A DNA stretch of 64,000 nucleotides from Bostrychus sinensis (lineage: Eukaryota; Chordata; Actinopteri; Gobiiformes; Eleotridae). Positions 13,001 to 28,000 of the stretch are shown in pieces; the stretch's first letter is position 1; each line of letters opens with the position of its first letter. The DNA lies in contig CM036244.1 of the NCBI GenBank assembly GCA_020698575.1, positions 27,998,034 through 28,062,033 on the forward strand. The letters run 5' to 3'. Made by a program: the position numbers and the translations under genes. A model generated the notes under the pieces. That model did no database searches and was not told the origin of the DNA. It saw nothing but the letters and a program-made list of their open reading frames with translations.

Positions 13001-16000
13001 TCTCTGATTGTACAATGTGTCAGAGGAGATCCCCTGGATATGATGTGGAGATTAGTTATAGCTCATTGGCAAAGAGCATAATATGGAGGAGATCAATCAG
13101 TTGTATGTCGAGAGTCTGTCATGCATGGGGAAGCACGTCGAGAATCTCCCAACTGCAGGGACTAACAGGGCATTCACTGGGTGTGTTTATCACCTCAACA
13201 TGTGACAGACGTGTTTACCCTCAAACATCTCATGACACATGGATGTTATGTGTGGTTTGGTGAGTCTGCATGTCGAGGGGTCTTGGGTGGTTACAGTGCA
13301 CGGACAAGTGGGTACGGGCACAGCTGTAGCACTGACGTCACTGGCCCAAAGTGGATCCATTCAGCCTTTACTGGAGGCAGTGGTCGCAAAGCTGGAGCCA
13401 GAAATGTGAATGAGGGTTTCCGGCTGTGACAGGGCTGATGGCTGGTGCCTGGTTGCTATGGTGGATGGGGGGTGGGTGGGGGTAAAGAAGGGGGTGGGGT
13501 GGTGACTATGCAAACTGGTCCTATCGGCTGAGCTCTAGCACTCAGGCACGTTTACCGAAGGCGCCCCCTCCTCTCCATGCGCAAACCCCGGTGTCATTTC
13601 TCCTTGAGGCATAGAGGAAGCCAAGTAACACCCCCCTATAGCATCATCAGCACATGCATGCGCTCACGTGCACTCTTACACAGAGTGGTACTGCTATAAA
13701 CACCAACCACATTTTCTGTCATAACGTGAGTGTTATCTGCACTAACAGTCAGAGTAAGGACATACAAACACATGCACAAAGTGCTTTCCTGTACATGGGC
13801 ATGTCCACCAGATCACATATTCACACACGCTTCACAGCCCCACTCTGACTATAAACAAACTAGCATGCGTACTAACAGCAGCTTAGGTGTGGTCCATCTT
13901 TTTCTCCTTGATACACTCTTTAAGTGCTCCCTGCTACATGCTGATATCAAACACTGAGGGGATCCCATGGCTGAGAGTGTGTCCCGGGCTCTTACCTGTC
14001 CAAAATGTCATGACTGGACGTAGCTGTGGCTCCCAGCAGTCCTAGTGCTGCACTCCCCACTGCTGCGGCAGCCCCGCTGCCTGCCTCCATGATACTGACT
14101 CACTGCAATGAGCAGCCTGCCAGAAAAGCCGAGAGGGAGGGGGAGGAGGGGAGGATGTGAAGAGGAAGATCAGGAGGGAGCAAGACGAATGAGATGAAAG
14201 AAATCACATGTAGAGCCGACAGGGAGACTGATGAGGAGAAAGGCAGAGGACTGTGAAAACGAAGTGTGGTGTACAGAGAAAACACAGAAGTGAAGGAAGA
14301 TTGGCATGAAAGAAGGAGGAGAGGGAGGGGAGGGAAAGAAGAAAATCGTTAATTGTGTGTGTAGTCTATAGATCAAATAAGTCATGCTGATGAAGCTTTG
14401 CAAAGCAGCATTCCAGTTCAGTGTTAACACAGTTGCTGGCTTACACTTCTGTGAATCAACAGTCTAACACTAACAGCAGTATCTCTATCCCTAGCACACA
14501 GGCTAACACATTACTTTAAACCAGTCTAAATGCTGTTCTCAGATTTATCTGCCCTTACAGCAGTGGTGTGGCCAGACATTCAGTGACTAACAGAAATCAC
14601 GCTGAGAAATGTCTATTGTCAAGATCAGATATACTGTATGTCATGTTTGAAAATTACATGTTTAGTATGCAAAGAAAAAAAAACAGCAAATCAGCAAATT
14701 TATATCACTATCATTGAAACTTTCACCCATGCATATACACCAGGAGCAGTAAACTTTAAATGTATCTTATTGTACTCAGCTGATACTGAGGGGGATCACT
14801 GCTTTGTGGAAATTAAACTTAGGTCACGCTGATGAGCCCAAGTGTATTCTGGGGAACTGTTTAAGTCTGCACTCTGCCATATGCCTGTAATGCCTGTGCT
14901 GAACAAGATCCTTTTCTAGAATATAAACAAAGGTGATATACTGTAAATTGTGCTATTAAGTAAGAAGGTCACACACTAAACATGGTGGTAATGGCAGTGA
15001 TCTCAGCAGGATTTCTCACTTGGGTGAGAGTTTACATGCAGAAGCGAGAACTACTGTTTTTCCAGTGCATCGCTGCAGCCAATATTGCTTTCAAGTGATC
15101 AGGGTATTTTCCAGTATTAGCCTTAGCTGGTTTCTTCTTTAGCGTCTATTACCTCAAAAGAAAATCTTGTTTCTTAATCTGCAACTGGGCCTTAAATGCA
15201 CAAAAATGCATCATAAGCTACAGACTACAAATATGTACAACATGAGACCAAAACTCATAAAACTGTACATACGTTAGCCGGAAAGCCAAGAGTGGTGTAT
15301 GAATTGTTTCGGATATCAATGTTTCAGATTATTAAACACTTTTTTAACATAAGACAAAAATAAATACAAAATGCAGTTTTTAAAAGATAAATTCATTTAT
15401 TAAGGGAGAAAGCTATCAAAAACTTGTTGACCTGAATGTGTGTGAAAAAGTAATTACCCCCTTGTTTAACCATGAATTAACTGTGATTAAACACAGTTTT
15501 TGGAAAGCCTGGTAAAGGAAAAGGGTTACAAAACGATTTCTAAGGCATTGGGACTCCCAGAAACCATGGTGAAAGACACTATCCACAAATGGAGACGACT
15601 TGAAACAGAATCTTCCCAGGAGTGGCCAAACAACCAAAATTACTTCAGGAGCACATTAACGACTCGAAATTGCCCAGGTCCTGACACAACAAAACAGCCC
15701 CCGAGCTGGACACTACCACTGCCATGTTTGATTTTTGATATGGTGTTCTTTTTATGAAATGCTGTGTTAGTTTTATGCCAGATGTAACAAGACACACACC
15801 TTCCAACCTACTTTTGTCTCACATCAGTCCACAGAATATTTTCCTAAATGTCCTGAGGATCATCAAAATGTTTTTTGGCAAATGTGAGACAAGCTTTGGT
15901 GTTCTTTTTGTTCCGTAATGGTTTTGATTTTGAAACTCTCCCATGGATGCCATTTTTGCACTGACTCTTTCTTCTTGTTGAATCATGGACACTGACCTTA

Positions 16001-19000
16001 ACTAACACAAGTGAGTTCTGTAGGTCCTTAAATGTTGTTCTGGGTTCTTTTATGACCTCCTGGATGAGTTGTCAATGCACTCAGGGCCACTCCTGGGAAG
16101 GTTCACCACTGTTTCAAGTCTTCTCCATTTGTAAAGTCCCAAAGCCTTGTGTGGTTAATCACAGTTAATTCATAATTTAACAAGGGGGGCAATTACTTTT
16201 GCACATAGCCCTAGGTAGGTTTGGATAGCTTTGTCTGTTAAAAATTAAATAATCATTTAAAAACGGCAATTTGGTTTTACTGTTGTTATCTTTGTCTAAT
16301 ATTAAAAAGTGTTGAATCAAAACATTTAGATCTGAAATATGCAAAAAAGATAGGAAATCAAGATTCTTGGCATTGAAATCCCCCATGGAGCAGAAGTATG
16401 TTCAGGCAAACCCATCTCACATTATGCCATTTAACATAACAATGCAAAAAGACTTATCAATACATGTTGCCTAAACATGAGCTGCTAATGAGTGGGTTTC
16501 GCCGAAAATCACAGAAGTGAGTGGGAGGCACAAGACCCTCCACACAGCATTAAACAAACACATTGATCTTCATTGTAAAGTGACTACTAAATCTCAAACC
16601 AAAATTATTACATCATTTAAACATTTGTAAATGTAAATGTAAAGATCTTTCTTTAGATTACAGCAAGATATCACTTTAGAATATTCCTGTGCTGTTATTG
16701 TGATTTGTAGCACGCGAAAAAGATGTGCTGTCTTCTAATTCACACATATCAATGTAATGTTTATTTTATAAGCTGTATGTCCATGTAGAGGTCTGAGTTT
16801 TGTGTGTGTGTGCGCGTAGCGTGTGTGTGCGTAGAGTGTGTGTGTGCGTAGAGTGTGTGTGTGCGTAGAGTGTGTAGTGTGTGTGCGTAGTGTGAGCAGA
16901 GAGCCACAGTGTGTAATTGTTTGTCATGCATAATTATATTCGAGTCTATTGAACCGCTTTGCAAAAACCATGTATGGGCATCATGTATGAACCCCTCAAA
17001 ACATGCCTCTTTGATTATTTCTGCCTACATGTAAACATACTGACTGGTGCATTGAGCATTTATGCATTATACAGATTTATAATATTATTATGTTATTTAT
17101 AAATGAATAAAGGTGTGGTTGGTGTAGCACTTCATAACTGCAGGCTATGACACTTGGTCATTACATAGTTTGAGCAGTGGAGTCACTTAATATGAGTCAC
17201 TGAATATACTTGTCACCTTTTAAAGCCATCATAATCACTTAATAATATTACTCTGGGATTGTCAGCAGTGCTCATGTCCTTCTGAATCTTCCCAGTGGTT
17301 GTATTCACAGCAGAACACTCTCTCTTAGGTATTAATGTGCATAATATGGTCAACCAAGCAACAAAATCCAAATGTGAGCAGACTATAATAGATTGTGGAA
17401 GCACAGTGCACATGACCCAATAAAAAAAAAGGAAAAACAGAGAAAAGTCCCAGCCGCTGATCACTGTTGCAGTCAATGGCTGTGTGCTGTGACTGTAATC
17501 CCAGGAGTATGACGGAGAGAAGTGAGATGGAGAAAGTGTAGGAGGAGACCATCCTCACAGCCCACAGTCAAAGCAGCTGCTCCTACATCTGAGGAGACTG
17601 GCTGGGCATGAGCATCTCCAGGGCTTACTGATGTGCACTTTGTCAAAAACACATCATATGAATTATACATGTCATAAGATTCATTTTTTTTCACTGTAGA
17701 AAGTTATTTTGATGAACTCTTTGGTGAATAAATATTGAACTTGACATTCCTCGCTACAGCAGTGAAGAAGTAGTGCAGTGAAGAATGTAAAACAAAACAG
17801 CTAAGTTCCTATGTTTAAAATGTTATCATTTGGATTTTTTGTTCTATGAGAAATAAGCACCATTGTTTTATTGATAAAGCAATTTTGGATGTTACCAATG
17901 AATAGTAGTGTAAGATGTCCAAATTGCTATACGATGGTTGGGGAAGCTGGGTCCTTCAGACACATGGCTGCCCAAACATGTGCCTGACCAATAATCGGCA
18001 TAAAAGTGCAAGAATTGGCCAATGGCTGATTGTATTAAAAAAAGCAAATATCAGATCAATATGTCCTCTAATTCAAATGCTTTCAACTGAAATGCTTTGC
18101 CAGCCATTTTAGCAAACAGCAGAGTCATATAACAGCATGGCTAAAGGCTAAACCCAAGCAGCTATATTATTATTAGTAATCTGCTCCAGAAGTTGACACA
18201 GTCCACATAACTACACAAGACTACCAAATCACAACAGCAAAATAGTCAGCGCTCCATTCACTTACAACTCTCGTGGTACAGCGTACTATGTAGCCTAATA
18301 TGATAATCTTAATTCATCAAATTTCAGGTATTTTATTAGTATACTAAATTACAATTAAGTACAACTAAATTTTCTCAAAAATTGCTACATTCTACAAACC
18401 TGACTAATGTTAAAGATTTTCATGTAATAGATACTTAATCAGTTGTCAAAATAATTGTCCAAACAGAGCTACAAGTCACAAAAAGTCCTGGTTTGGGCCT
18501 TGCTCATTCCTAGTTAAGCTCTTTTAGGCCTGGTTTAGTCCTAGTTTAGTCCCTCAAAGAGGCGAGTCCTGCTGTAGCCTGATTCAGTCTATGTTTAATA
18601 TTTTTTTATCCATAGCTTTGATGAATGAACCATTTTTAATTTCATTTAACTTCATACAAATGTTCTTCTATTGCAATTTTTTTTTCTAATACCATGCAGC
18701 TCTTAACAGCACAGTGACAACATGGACGATCCCTAAAAATTTCAAAAAGAAAAAAACAACAGCCCTTTTAAAAATAAAAATACTCTGTAAGGACGCAAGT
18801 GTTTTGTAGAGATTCATATCAGTGTTCTAAAAATAGCCATGGCATCAAAGGTATGAATCATGAGTAATTAAGCCTCTCCCTGGTCCAATCAGACACTAAT
18901 GCTTCACCTTGTTATGACCTGTGCTCCTCCAGACACCCTGAACACTGTGAGCTTCAACACACATAAGCAACTTCTCAGGCACACCCTAACTTATAAAGCT

Positions 19001-22000
19001 CAAATTTCAGTTCGAGCCAGCAGAGTATTAACCATAAAGTGCACAACTCTTTTGACAGCTTAGAACATATGAATACAGATGCAGGCAACATGTTAGTATA
19101 GTGCTGGGTGATATGGCAAAAAATTTTATCACAATATTTTTTCCCCCATATTTGTCAATCTCGATTTTTTAAAATTCAATTTCATGTTTATAATTAAAAA
19201 CTAAAAATCACGGCTTTGAGTCATCCTTAGGTTTAGATATTATTGTAAAAGGAAAGTGGGGCATTTAATGTAGTCTTTCATTGCATGTTTTAGTTTTTTC
19301 AATAATGACAATATTAATGTAAACAAAGAACAGAGGCCGGTTGATATGTTGTGAGTTTTTCAAACAACTGAAAACATCCAGTTCCTTGCTCTGTGAGAGA
19401 GCAGCCGCGGCTGAACTGCAGCTCCAATGATGAGAGCAGGAAAAACTCCTGTATTTTTCTGTGGGACTGTCCTGTCGCTTCATACGCTTCCTGGACCTAG
19501 TTTTCTCTTTTCTTTTCTCATTCACAGTAAAATCACCTAATTTAAATTCCGCGCTGATCACAAAGCTTTTTCAAGTAACGCGTCTCGTTACTTCTGCATT
19601 TAAATCACCCCAGCGTCTCCCAAATTGTACCAGAAGGCCTCTGCTCAACTCAGCAGACATCAGCTGTGCATCCTGCAAACAAGCCGAGGGCAACAAATCT
19701 CTGGTGATTGTATACAGAAATGTAGCATTTTCCATTAATTGGAAGAATTTGTGTCTGCCAAATATCCAGGCACAGGCCAAAGCAGATCTGAGCTTAACGC
19801 AAATACCTGATGCAGCAGAAAAACGATAAAATGGACGACCTTGAGAGGAAAGCGCCTCAGCTCCAACGACACTGAAAAACATGAATGAATGTCGTCTATA
19901 CATGTAATACTGGGTGCTTTTAGGGGTCGGGTGGCCACAATAGTTTGACGTATTTATACACAGGAACAGTACACCTCATAGCTTAAGCAACTAGCACCTA
20001 AAATCTCTGTTGATTATTTAGGATTTGCTCTGAAGTATGTTCTCATATTACCACTTTTAACCGCCAAAAGCCTAGTTGAATATCAAGATAGGCAGGAACA
20101 GGATGTCAGAACCAACAGTCCACAAATATGATCCAACTAATAGCTTGGAGTGTAAAAGTAAATTTTTTACCAAAGTACATTTTAGAAGGCGATGCATGGG
20201 ACAGCCATGAAAAATTTAAAAAAAGGTCACAATGAAATCAATAGTGAAAAATGAATGATTACTGGTTATATATAAAGCCCTACAGACCTACAAACATGAA
20301 TTACCTTAAATGCATGTAAAAATAATTTCTTAATGGCATAATTATTTCACAGTGAAGTAAATATAAATGCAGGTTGTTTCTCACTTGGTTATTCTCCTAA
20401 GTAAAAGTAATTTGAGTCACTAGACCCGAACAACAGATGGTGTGTCAAGAGGTTCAGTGATCTGTCTTAATTCTTTTTCATTTGGTCCAATATAGTGACC
20501 CATACTAAATGCTATCTTATTTCCTAAGAAGGATTCAAAACAGCAACAGACCTTGAAATAAATCATATTAGTGTATTTTTAGTCCAACAGCATCAAAAAC
20601 TGAAACAATACTAGAAAACCATTTTAATAGTAAACCACTGACAACAATGAGCAAACATGAGCCATTCTTTGTCAAAAGCAACTGTCATTATTTGCCAGAG
20701 AACAGAGAAGTTTGTGTGGAGTGTATTCATCCAGACACTATGCTACCAGCCATGACTTTCAGTGCTACTAGACTCCACTGTGTCCCATTGCCATATTTAT
20801 CAGCACACTCCAGCAGTCCTCCACTTACTCCTGCAGCATTGTCACACCAAGAGCCAGATTGTTTTCTATTCTGCCCTGTTCATTTGCAGCAGAAAGCTAA
20901 TGGTGTGTAAAGCTATTGATACTAAATCACAACTTTGGCTATGTGGTTCCCAACAGCAGCTGAACATAGAGCCAGGCTAGTTTAGAGTTGAGCACAAATC
21001 CTAAAGGAAAGTAACTGGACAGGCATTGAGACAAAGAATGTGTTGGACCCGCTCAGCTCATCCAGGGCGCCATTGTAGTCCCTCACCCTCATTTAGGAGC
21101 ACGGCCTATTCAAATGCATTGACATGCAAATAGGCAACCAACGTCAGCAGCCACTTGTTGGCAGTTCACAGAGCACAAAGCAACAGTTTTCAGCCTCCCT
21201 TCTAACTGAAATGCAGCTGAGCCGTGGCTTTGAGCAGGAACAGGTTTTACTACAACCTTAGACCAAGCATTAAATGTACCCATCCGGTCAAAGTTGGTCC
21301 ATTTCATTAGAAAAAAATCCATGTAATCTTAGGCCAAAAAAGTTAGCCAATTTACCTGCCAAAAAAGTTAAAAAATAAATCAGGCCATGATTTGTGGTTT
21401 GCTAATGTTATTATGGTTAACCACTGAAAACACAGAGCTGTGAGCCATATCAGTGGATTTTTACAAAACATAAGTAGCACAGAGTAGTTTAAAAGTTATG
21501 TTTTCAGTGCTCTAGCAATTTTAACAATTTAATTTGTCTGGATTTGATATACATTTTCAGCTGGTGTACAACAATCATAGCAATAAGATGGTCAATATAC
21601 AATGGTTCCACTAAAATTACTTTATCCAAAATGTAATTTGCCTACAAAGCTTGTCTATACTTAGAAAACACCACTACAGACTTAATTTACCACCACAAAT
21701 CTCCCCCTTGTTCCCCCCAACCCAGCATGTGCCAATTTTTTCAGTCATCTATACAGAAAACTCCATCTTTTTAACAGAATAATTTACCTACAAAATCAGG
21801 ATGGCCTTGATAACACATTTTGCGAGTTCCTGAGTTCGCACACATTTACACATCCCGTAAGGCTAGGCTAGTTCAGCCTTGCTCTCAACATTCTTCTTAT
21901 TGTGGTTGACCCTATTTGCCGTAGTTTCATCAACATTTGCAGCACCCTTGAATTCTTTAGTTTGCATGCCATGCTGGGTGGAAAGAAATGTCCTTGTTTG

Positions 22001-25000
22001 ATACAAATGATGAATGCTAAGAAAGTTCAACTCTTGCACTGCACCTTTGTCCTAAATTCAATACTTGCTCTCTCGAACCATCAATAAACTTATATAGAGT
22101 AATTGTTAAGCAAAATGTTTTACTCCTCATCTTGTTATTACTTGTCAATTTCCCTTCTAGGCAAAAAAGAAATGCTTATCTCATCCAGGATAGTGCGTCA
22201 TCAAGTTACTTCTGTTTTGTGTATACAACAAACTAACCATCACTACATCTATAACGCAAGCATGGAGGTAGTATACAACAGCTCAGCAAATTCTGATTTG
22301 TGAGAATTCTGTACTTGCAAAATAAAAAAGGGCTTTTGAGGTCAAACCCACTTTACATGAAATCCATTTGAGAATAAATATAAATAACTACAGCTGCTGA
22401 CAGTAATTATGAAATACTCAATCTATAATAACTCTCCATTACAGCTTGTATGACACTATTGTATCACCACCATATTCACAGCAGATGTTTGCAACAACAA
22501 TAGAACACAAAAAAGTCGAACTATTCAGCTAAATGTACCCAAAATAGTGTATGTGTTGCAGTCACTTATGCAGCTGTTTAGGAGAGCGTAGCCTGAACTG
22601 AACATAATGCCCCCTGTCGGACCCGTGCCATGCTTGTGAGTCCAGTTACTAAGCCTGGTTAGTCAGCGAGGCCTGTTTAATGCACTGGCATGTGGTTAGG
22701 TCTCAGGAGATCGAGCGGAGGATTGGATAAATTTGACTGTATTTGGGCTAGCATGAGGAACGCTAATCTCACAGGCAGCAGAACATGTTGGGCTGCCAGC
22801 ACGAGAAGGAGCATGAACACGTTGGGGCTGGCGACTGAACTGGCTTTGTTTGAGGATGTATTCTAAAAGAGAGACAGTGGGCTGAAATGCAAAATGCTGT
22901 AAAGGATGGTTTTAAAGCAAAGCAGTGGGCGAACATTCCCACATTCGGTTATTCTGGCAATTGTTAAGACATTTTGGGTTTTCCTAGAAACATCACAGCA
23001 AAGTGAGAGGAGGCTTTAATCACACTGTCAATCATATAATTTCAAATGAATGTAACTTTAATAAAGCCTGTTTTTGCCAAATGACTTCAGCTATGTCACT
23101 CGCCAAGTTTAGCCCCAAAGAGGCTGACCTCATCTGACTGATAGTTACATGTCATAGACATTATCTTACTAGTGCAAATCATTTATGAGGCCACACTGTA
23201 ATCATTTTGGAAGCTCAGTAACTCAGTTTGCCCTACACCCACCAACTAAACTTTCATCTTGGCTCAAGTAAAAGAAGCCTCCCAAAATCCACAATAAAAG
23301 TATTTAAGATATGATGTTTGGCTTTTCGAAAACCAGCAGTGCTGATCCCAGTCAACAGATATTTGGCACTAAAGTAATTCAAGTGATGAATGACCTCAAA
23401 GCTGATTAGGAAGCCCTCAGCACAGAGTCAGAAAATCAAACTGGTCTGGATAATTAGCAGGCTGCAATCTGATAAGGCGCCTACTCACAACAGAGCAAAC
23501 CACACTTCGTCAATTACCCCACAAGATAATAGAATAGAAGGTGAGCGGCACATTCAAATAATCACATCAGAAACTGAGCAAAGAGGTCTGTGAAGGAAGA
23601 CATGGTCAGAAATGTGAATTGTGAGCCTCTGATAAACAAACAACTTTCCATCAAGTTCCGGTAGTTAGTACAGTAACTTGTTTTTATGTAGAGTATATAT
23701 AAACTTAACTGTCAGTCGTGCTGATGGTTGGGCTGTCAGATCTGTACCCCTACACTCAGCTAAAACAAAAACATTTGAGCAGTGTAAGAAGATCAATATT
23801 TCAAGTTTTTTGTAGCATGTTCTCCACTGCATCCAACCACTCGATTGAACAGATTCATCAGGTCAAAGTGTTACAGTTTATATATTTATCGGTATAAGTA
23901 TGATTCCCATGTTAATTAGACGCATTTCTTAGTATGCCACGCTACAATCACTTACAAATCCTCAGATCAACTGAATGCCCCACAGGCCCATGGTCTCAGT
24001 TGTCCGTGTCTCTGCTCTGCCTGTAGTTCAAGTATTTTGAACAGTTTTCTGGGAAATTTGGACTGAAAACGAGCTTTGAGCTTACTCTCTGCATGTAAAT
24101 GTAGCCAACATCAAACAGCACAAGCTTGATCATGTGAGAAAAATGGCAATTAGCTCGATGAACAATTATCACGATTAGAGCCCGGCCGATATATCGGCAG
24201 GCCGATATTATCGGCCAATATAACCACTTAGAAAATGATCAGTTATCAGCCAAAATCTGGCCGATATAAACAGTACTATTTTTACTGTGTTCTGGAGTGC
24301 TGGAATAAGACCTGTTTACTTGCAAATGATGGCCTTCTGCTATTTGTGCAGCAGAGAGCATGCTGGTGTTTCCACACAGTTGGGCTTTTACACTGCAGTT
24401 CATAGGAAACAGTCCAAATCATCTTCTCATGACCTGAAAAGCTCGAAATGGCAATAAATATATTTTACTAATTTCTAAAACCTCATAAAACAATTCAAAA
24501 TGCATTTTGTAGTTCTCTCCATGCTCTACTTGCAGAGCAAGTTTAAATTAAATTTAAGTTAAACAAATTTAGTTAAAGCTAAATAAAATAAATATAATAA
24601 AACATAAAACACATAATAATACCCCCCACACCCATACCCACTACAACCTACATAACAATCAGCATAAAGAACAATAAGCAGCATTTTAAAAAGATGTTTA
24701 GTCTAATTAAGTGGCCTGGGGTGTACACACCATATTCATGTAAACAAGCGCGGAAAGAAAAATGCTTTAAAATAATTTTTCCTAACGTATAACTGTATCG
24801 GCCGATGTATCAGATATATCGGTATTTTTTTGTTACCTAATATCGGTATCTGCCTCAAAAAAATACATGTCGGTCGGGCTCTAATCACAATGATAAAAAA
24901 ACTGCTGCAATCAATTAATCTTCACTGTTTTCATCGCATTGATTGATAAAATTGTTTATCATCCAACCCCTATCCTTGATGATATACTCTTCTTCACAGT

Positions 25001-28000
25001 TTTGCATAAGTAAACCAGAGAATACAATATGGATGAAAACAACTTCAATATTGAGTAAAGTTTATAGGAAACCAAGTTAATTATCAGTCAACACTAAATT
25101 GGCAATTTTGATCAAATTTAAGCATTGATCATTAAACATTTTTAGAAATATTGGCTAATGACTGTCCGCATGCAACAGTAAAAATAAGATGACGTATTTG
25201 CAGCTTCAATTATTCCAGGCAACTTATCATTGTACAGACGCTTGCAGCCTTTACTGGAATCCATTATTTTAATTGAAATGTTGACTTGGCAGCTGCTGCA
25301 CTTGTAATCATGCTGCAGCCCAAAACAGAGCAGATAAGAAAGTGACAGAGCAGTTCTAACCTCATATTTACCCTTTTAATGGCCTCTGCAGTGCATCTGT
25401 ACTATGGGCTCCTGTTGGCTCCAAAGAGCTGCTATGAGGTGCCATGGGCCACTGTGAGTGAGAAGAGTTCTGCTGAGCCTTGTCACTGGGCCATATGTGG
25501 ACAGAAGCCGTCACCCTGCCTTTAGCCTGCCATGCTGACTCACTATGACAAACAAATAAGACATTTATCAAAGATACCAAGACATAAATCTCCAGGAAAG
25601 CACTGGCCATTTCAGCTAAAACTAATCCCCTGTCCGAGTGGAGCATCTCTCCTGTCAATTATCTTTGACAGTGTTTGCAACAACAGGACTTGCTGGAGCT
25701 GCCCATGGTTCACTGATTGGATGCGTCCCTGCATGTCTTGTCTTCATTAGCTTCCTCCCAGGCATGATTAATGAGACAGCACAGCCTGTCAGAGGCACTT
25801 TCACACAGCAAAAGTCGTGGCTGAGTTTTAACACAAAAAAATGCATTAGTTTCAATCCACAAAGAACCAATAATTCAAACCCTTAACTTTAACAAGCAAT
25901 TTGTTCTACACATATTATCAAACACTGGAGTGTAAGGAGAAGAAACAACTTAAACTACTTTGAAGTCGGATTTCCTTTCATAAAAAGTTTTCAAGTATGG
26001 GGCATGTCTCCTTAAAGGCCCTTTAGAGGTAAAAGTTTAACTTCAGACATAAAAACATGACAGGTGCTGCATGAGGCTTTCACTAGCACAGCTGTTTAGA
26101 GGAATGTAAGTGCTCTCCTAAGCACTTTAATGCCTTTGCACTGAAAACAAAAAAACATGGACAGACGAGGTCTTTGCTTGTCTGTCTATCAGTCTCAATT
26201 GGGCACCAACTCTATGAGGGACATATTTTAATTAATAACCCCTAATAGTGCTGCAAAACCTTAACCCACTTTTATAAATGTGTTGAATATCTGTATTTAA
26301 AAATGTAAATGTTAACTTGCAATATTTATATGGCCAAATTATAGGACAGTAAATTTGTCAAATTCTGTCAATCTTCAGCAGGATTGACTAGCCTAATAAA
26401 CAAATACTGGCTCAGACACTAAAGCTCAAAACATGTTTCTACTTCATCTATGGAGGAATGTCTAATGTTACATAGACATATGGAAATGTACAAAAAAGTT
26501 ATAATCCTGTGCTGAATTTGTCCAAACACAATACAAATATGTAAAAGCTCTGTAACTGAGATGCATAAAAAAGCATTACTTCCCAGCTCTGTGTAAGACC
26601 AGATCAATCCACTAGTCAAGGTAATCAATACTCCTCAAAGATGTAATGCTGTGAACTGGCCTTTCAGTATTTAGTTCATGACCTATGTATATGTTCTAAT
26701 AATGAGTGGAATTGAGCCACTGTACTATATATGACTATTGTTCACAACATCATTCTCTGCTGACAACCTAAACCAACAAAGGCCAAAATATGCTCAAAGT
26801 AACACCATGTGAATGAGAGAATTTTATCAAGTAATAAAACCTTTGCTCAGAATGAAGTTCTGTGATATTCTATGCATGAGTAAATAAAGGATTTGATATG
26901 ATTAAGCAATATAATCCTCCAATGACTGTAAGAACAAAAGGAAAACAAGTAGCTGCCAATTAAAATAAGCAGGAGAAGATGTTGATAGGGAGGCGTGTGA
27001 TACATATAGCCTGAAACAGTGGCCATATTACAAATTCCATACAGTAGAATATAGTGCAATATAAGTCACTTTGCTTAACTTAAATCTGACATTCATTCAT
27101 CTTCTTCCGCTTTTCCTATTAGGGGTCGCAGGTGACTGGAGCCTATCCCAGTAACTTAGGGCCTTAGGCAGGGTTCACCCTGGACAGGGGCCAACTTGTC
27201 ACAGGGCTGAAACAGAGACATACACAGACAGACAACCATTCACTCTCACATTCATTCACTAAGGGCAATTTAGAGTCACCAATTCACCTAACACATGCAT
27301 GTCTGCATAGTTTAGTTAATTGGGAGAAGTGCTAATACTATTTTTTCAAAACCAGGACTCAATTCCAGATTACAATTTTGTAAAAAAATAAATAAAATAA
27401 AAAGTCTGGTTGCCCACTACAGAGTGAGCTAGGTTTTAGGCAAACTTCTATCTTCTATGTCATGTTACCAAATGCCTCCTATTATGCTTATGATGATGCA
27501 TGATGGCAGTCTAATCAAGTGAATTTCAATATAGTATGCCTGTCATGGGAGTGCTTGGATATCAGAGCTACTTTGTACACACCTCAACACCTCTATGAGG
27601 TGTGTTTTATAATGACATTCATATAGATTCTCACATTGCCAGTACAAGGAGAATCAATAGTTCTGTCAAGGCTGGCATTGATAAGTGACTTGAAGTAGAA
27701 TTTTAAAGCTTATACACTTGTTGTCAAATGATTACCAATGAAGTAATGCCACCTAGTCTATGGCCTGTTCTGATTTTGTAGAGATATGCATAATCAATCT
27801 TGTTTCTTTATTGGCTGAAACAAGTGGATGTAAAAGTACTGTACTACGTTGCATGTGTACTCAAAAAGGAATGGTGCGATTTCAAATTACAATTTTAAAA
27901 GTCAGTAATGGTCCAAAGAAAGAAATGATCCATTCTTGGTGTGCATACAGTGTGTTGATCGAGAAATTATGAAGGCCATCATACTACCAAGATACTACCT

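Larger units (their letters stand above)
5281..13995 (-). other. arhgap32: arhgap32 intron 2, 8.7 kb
   Basis: Contains the TAGGGGTGC element, the 8645 minisatellite, the exon-like segments at 7981-8118 and 10885-11027, X-box-like and CRE motifs near 12.7-13.5 kb, and a G-run block at 13466-13502. The stretch 10640-11210 is low in simple repeats and rich in short homeobox and E-box-like words, and might be conserved noncoding DNA. The rest is unremarkable AT-rich intron. Confidence 0.6.
15306..16345. mobile_element. Tc1/mariner-like element, fold-back derivative
   Basis: The two ends are inverted copies of each other over more than 300 bp: both read, going inward, TTCAGAT...ACACTTTTT..., then GTAATT-CCCCC, GAATTAACTGTGATTAA, and then transposase N-terminal coding sequence. 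The left end has the HTH region on the plus strand and the right end has it on the minus strand. The centre is minus-strand transposase. Tc1 elements normally carry the N-terminus at one end only, so this is a rearranged, nonfunctional copy. Confidence 0.8.

Noticed and set aside
19461..19903. Overlapping ORFs of 122 (plus) and 110 (minus) codons
   Set aside because: Both strands are open over the same less AT-rich stretch, neither gives a known domain, and there are no matching splice sites. It may be noncoding conserved DNA at most.
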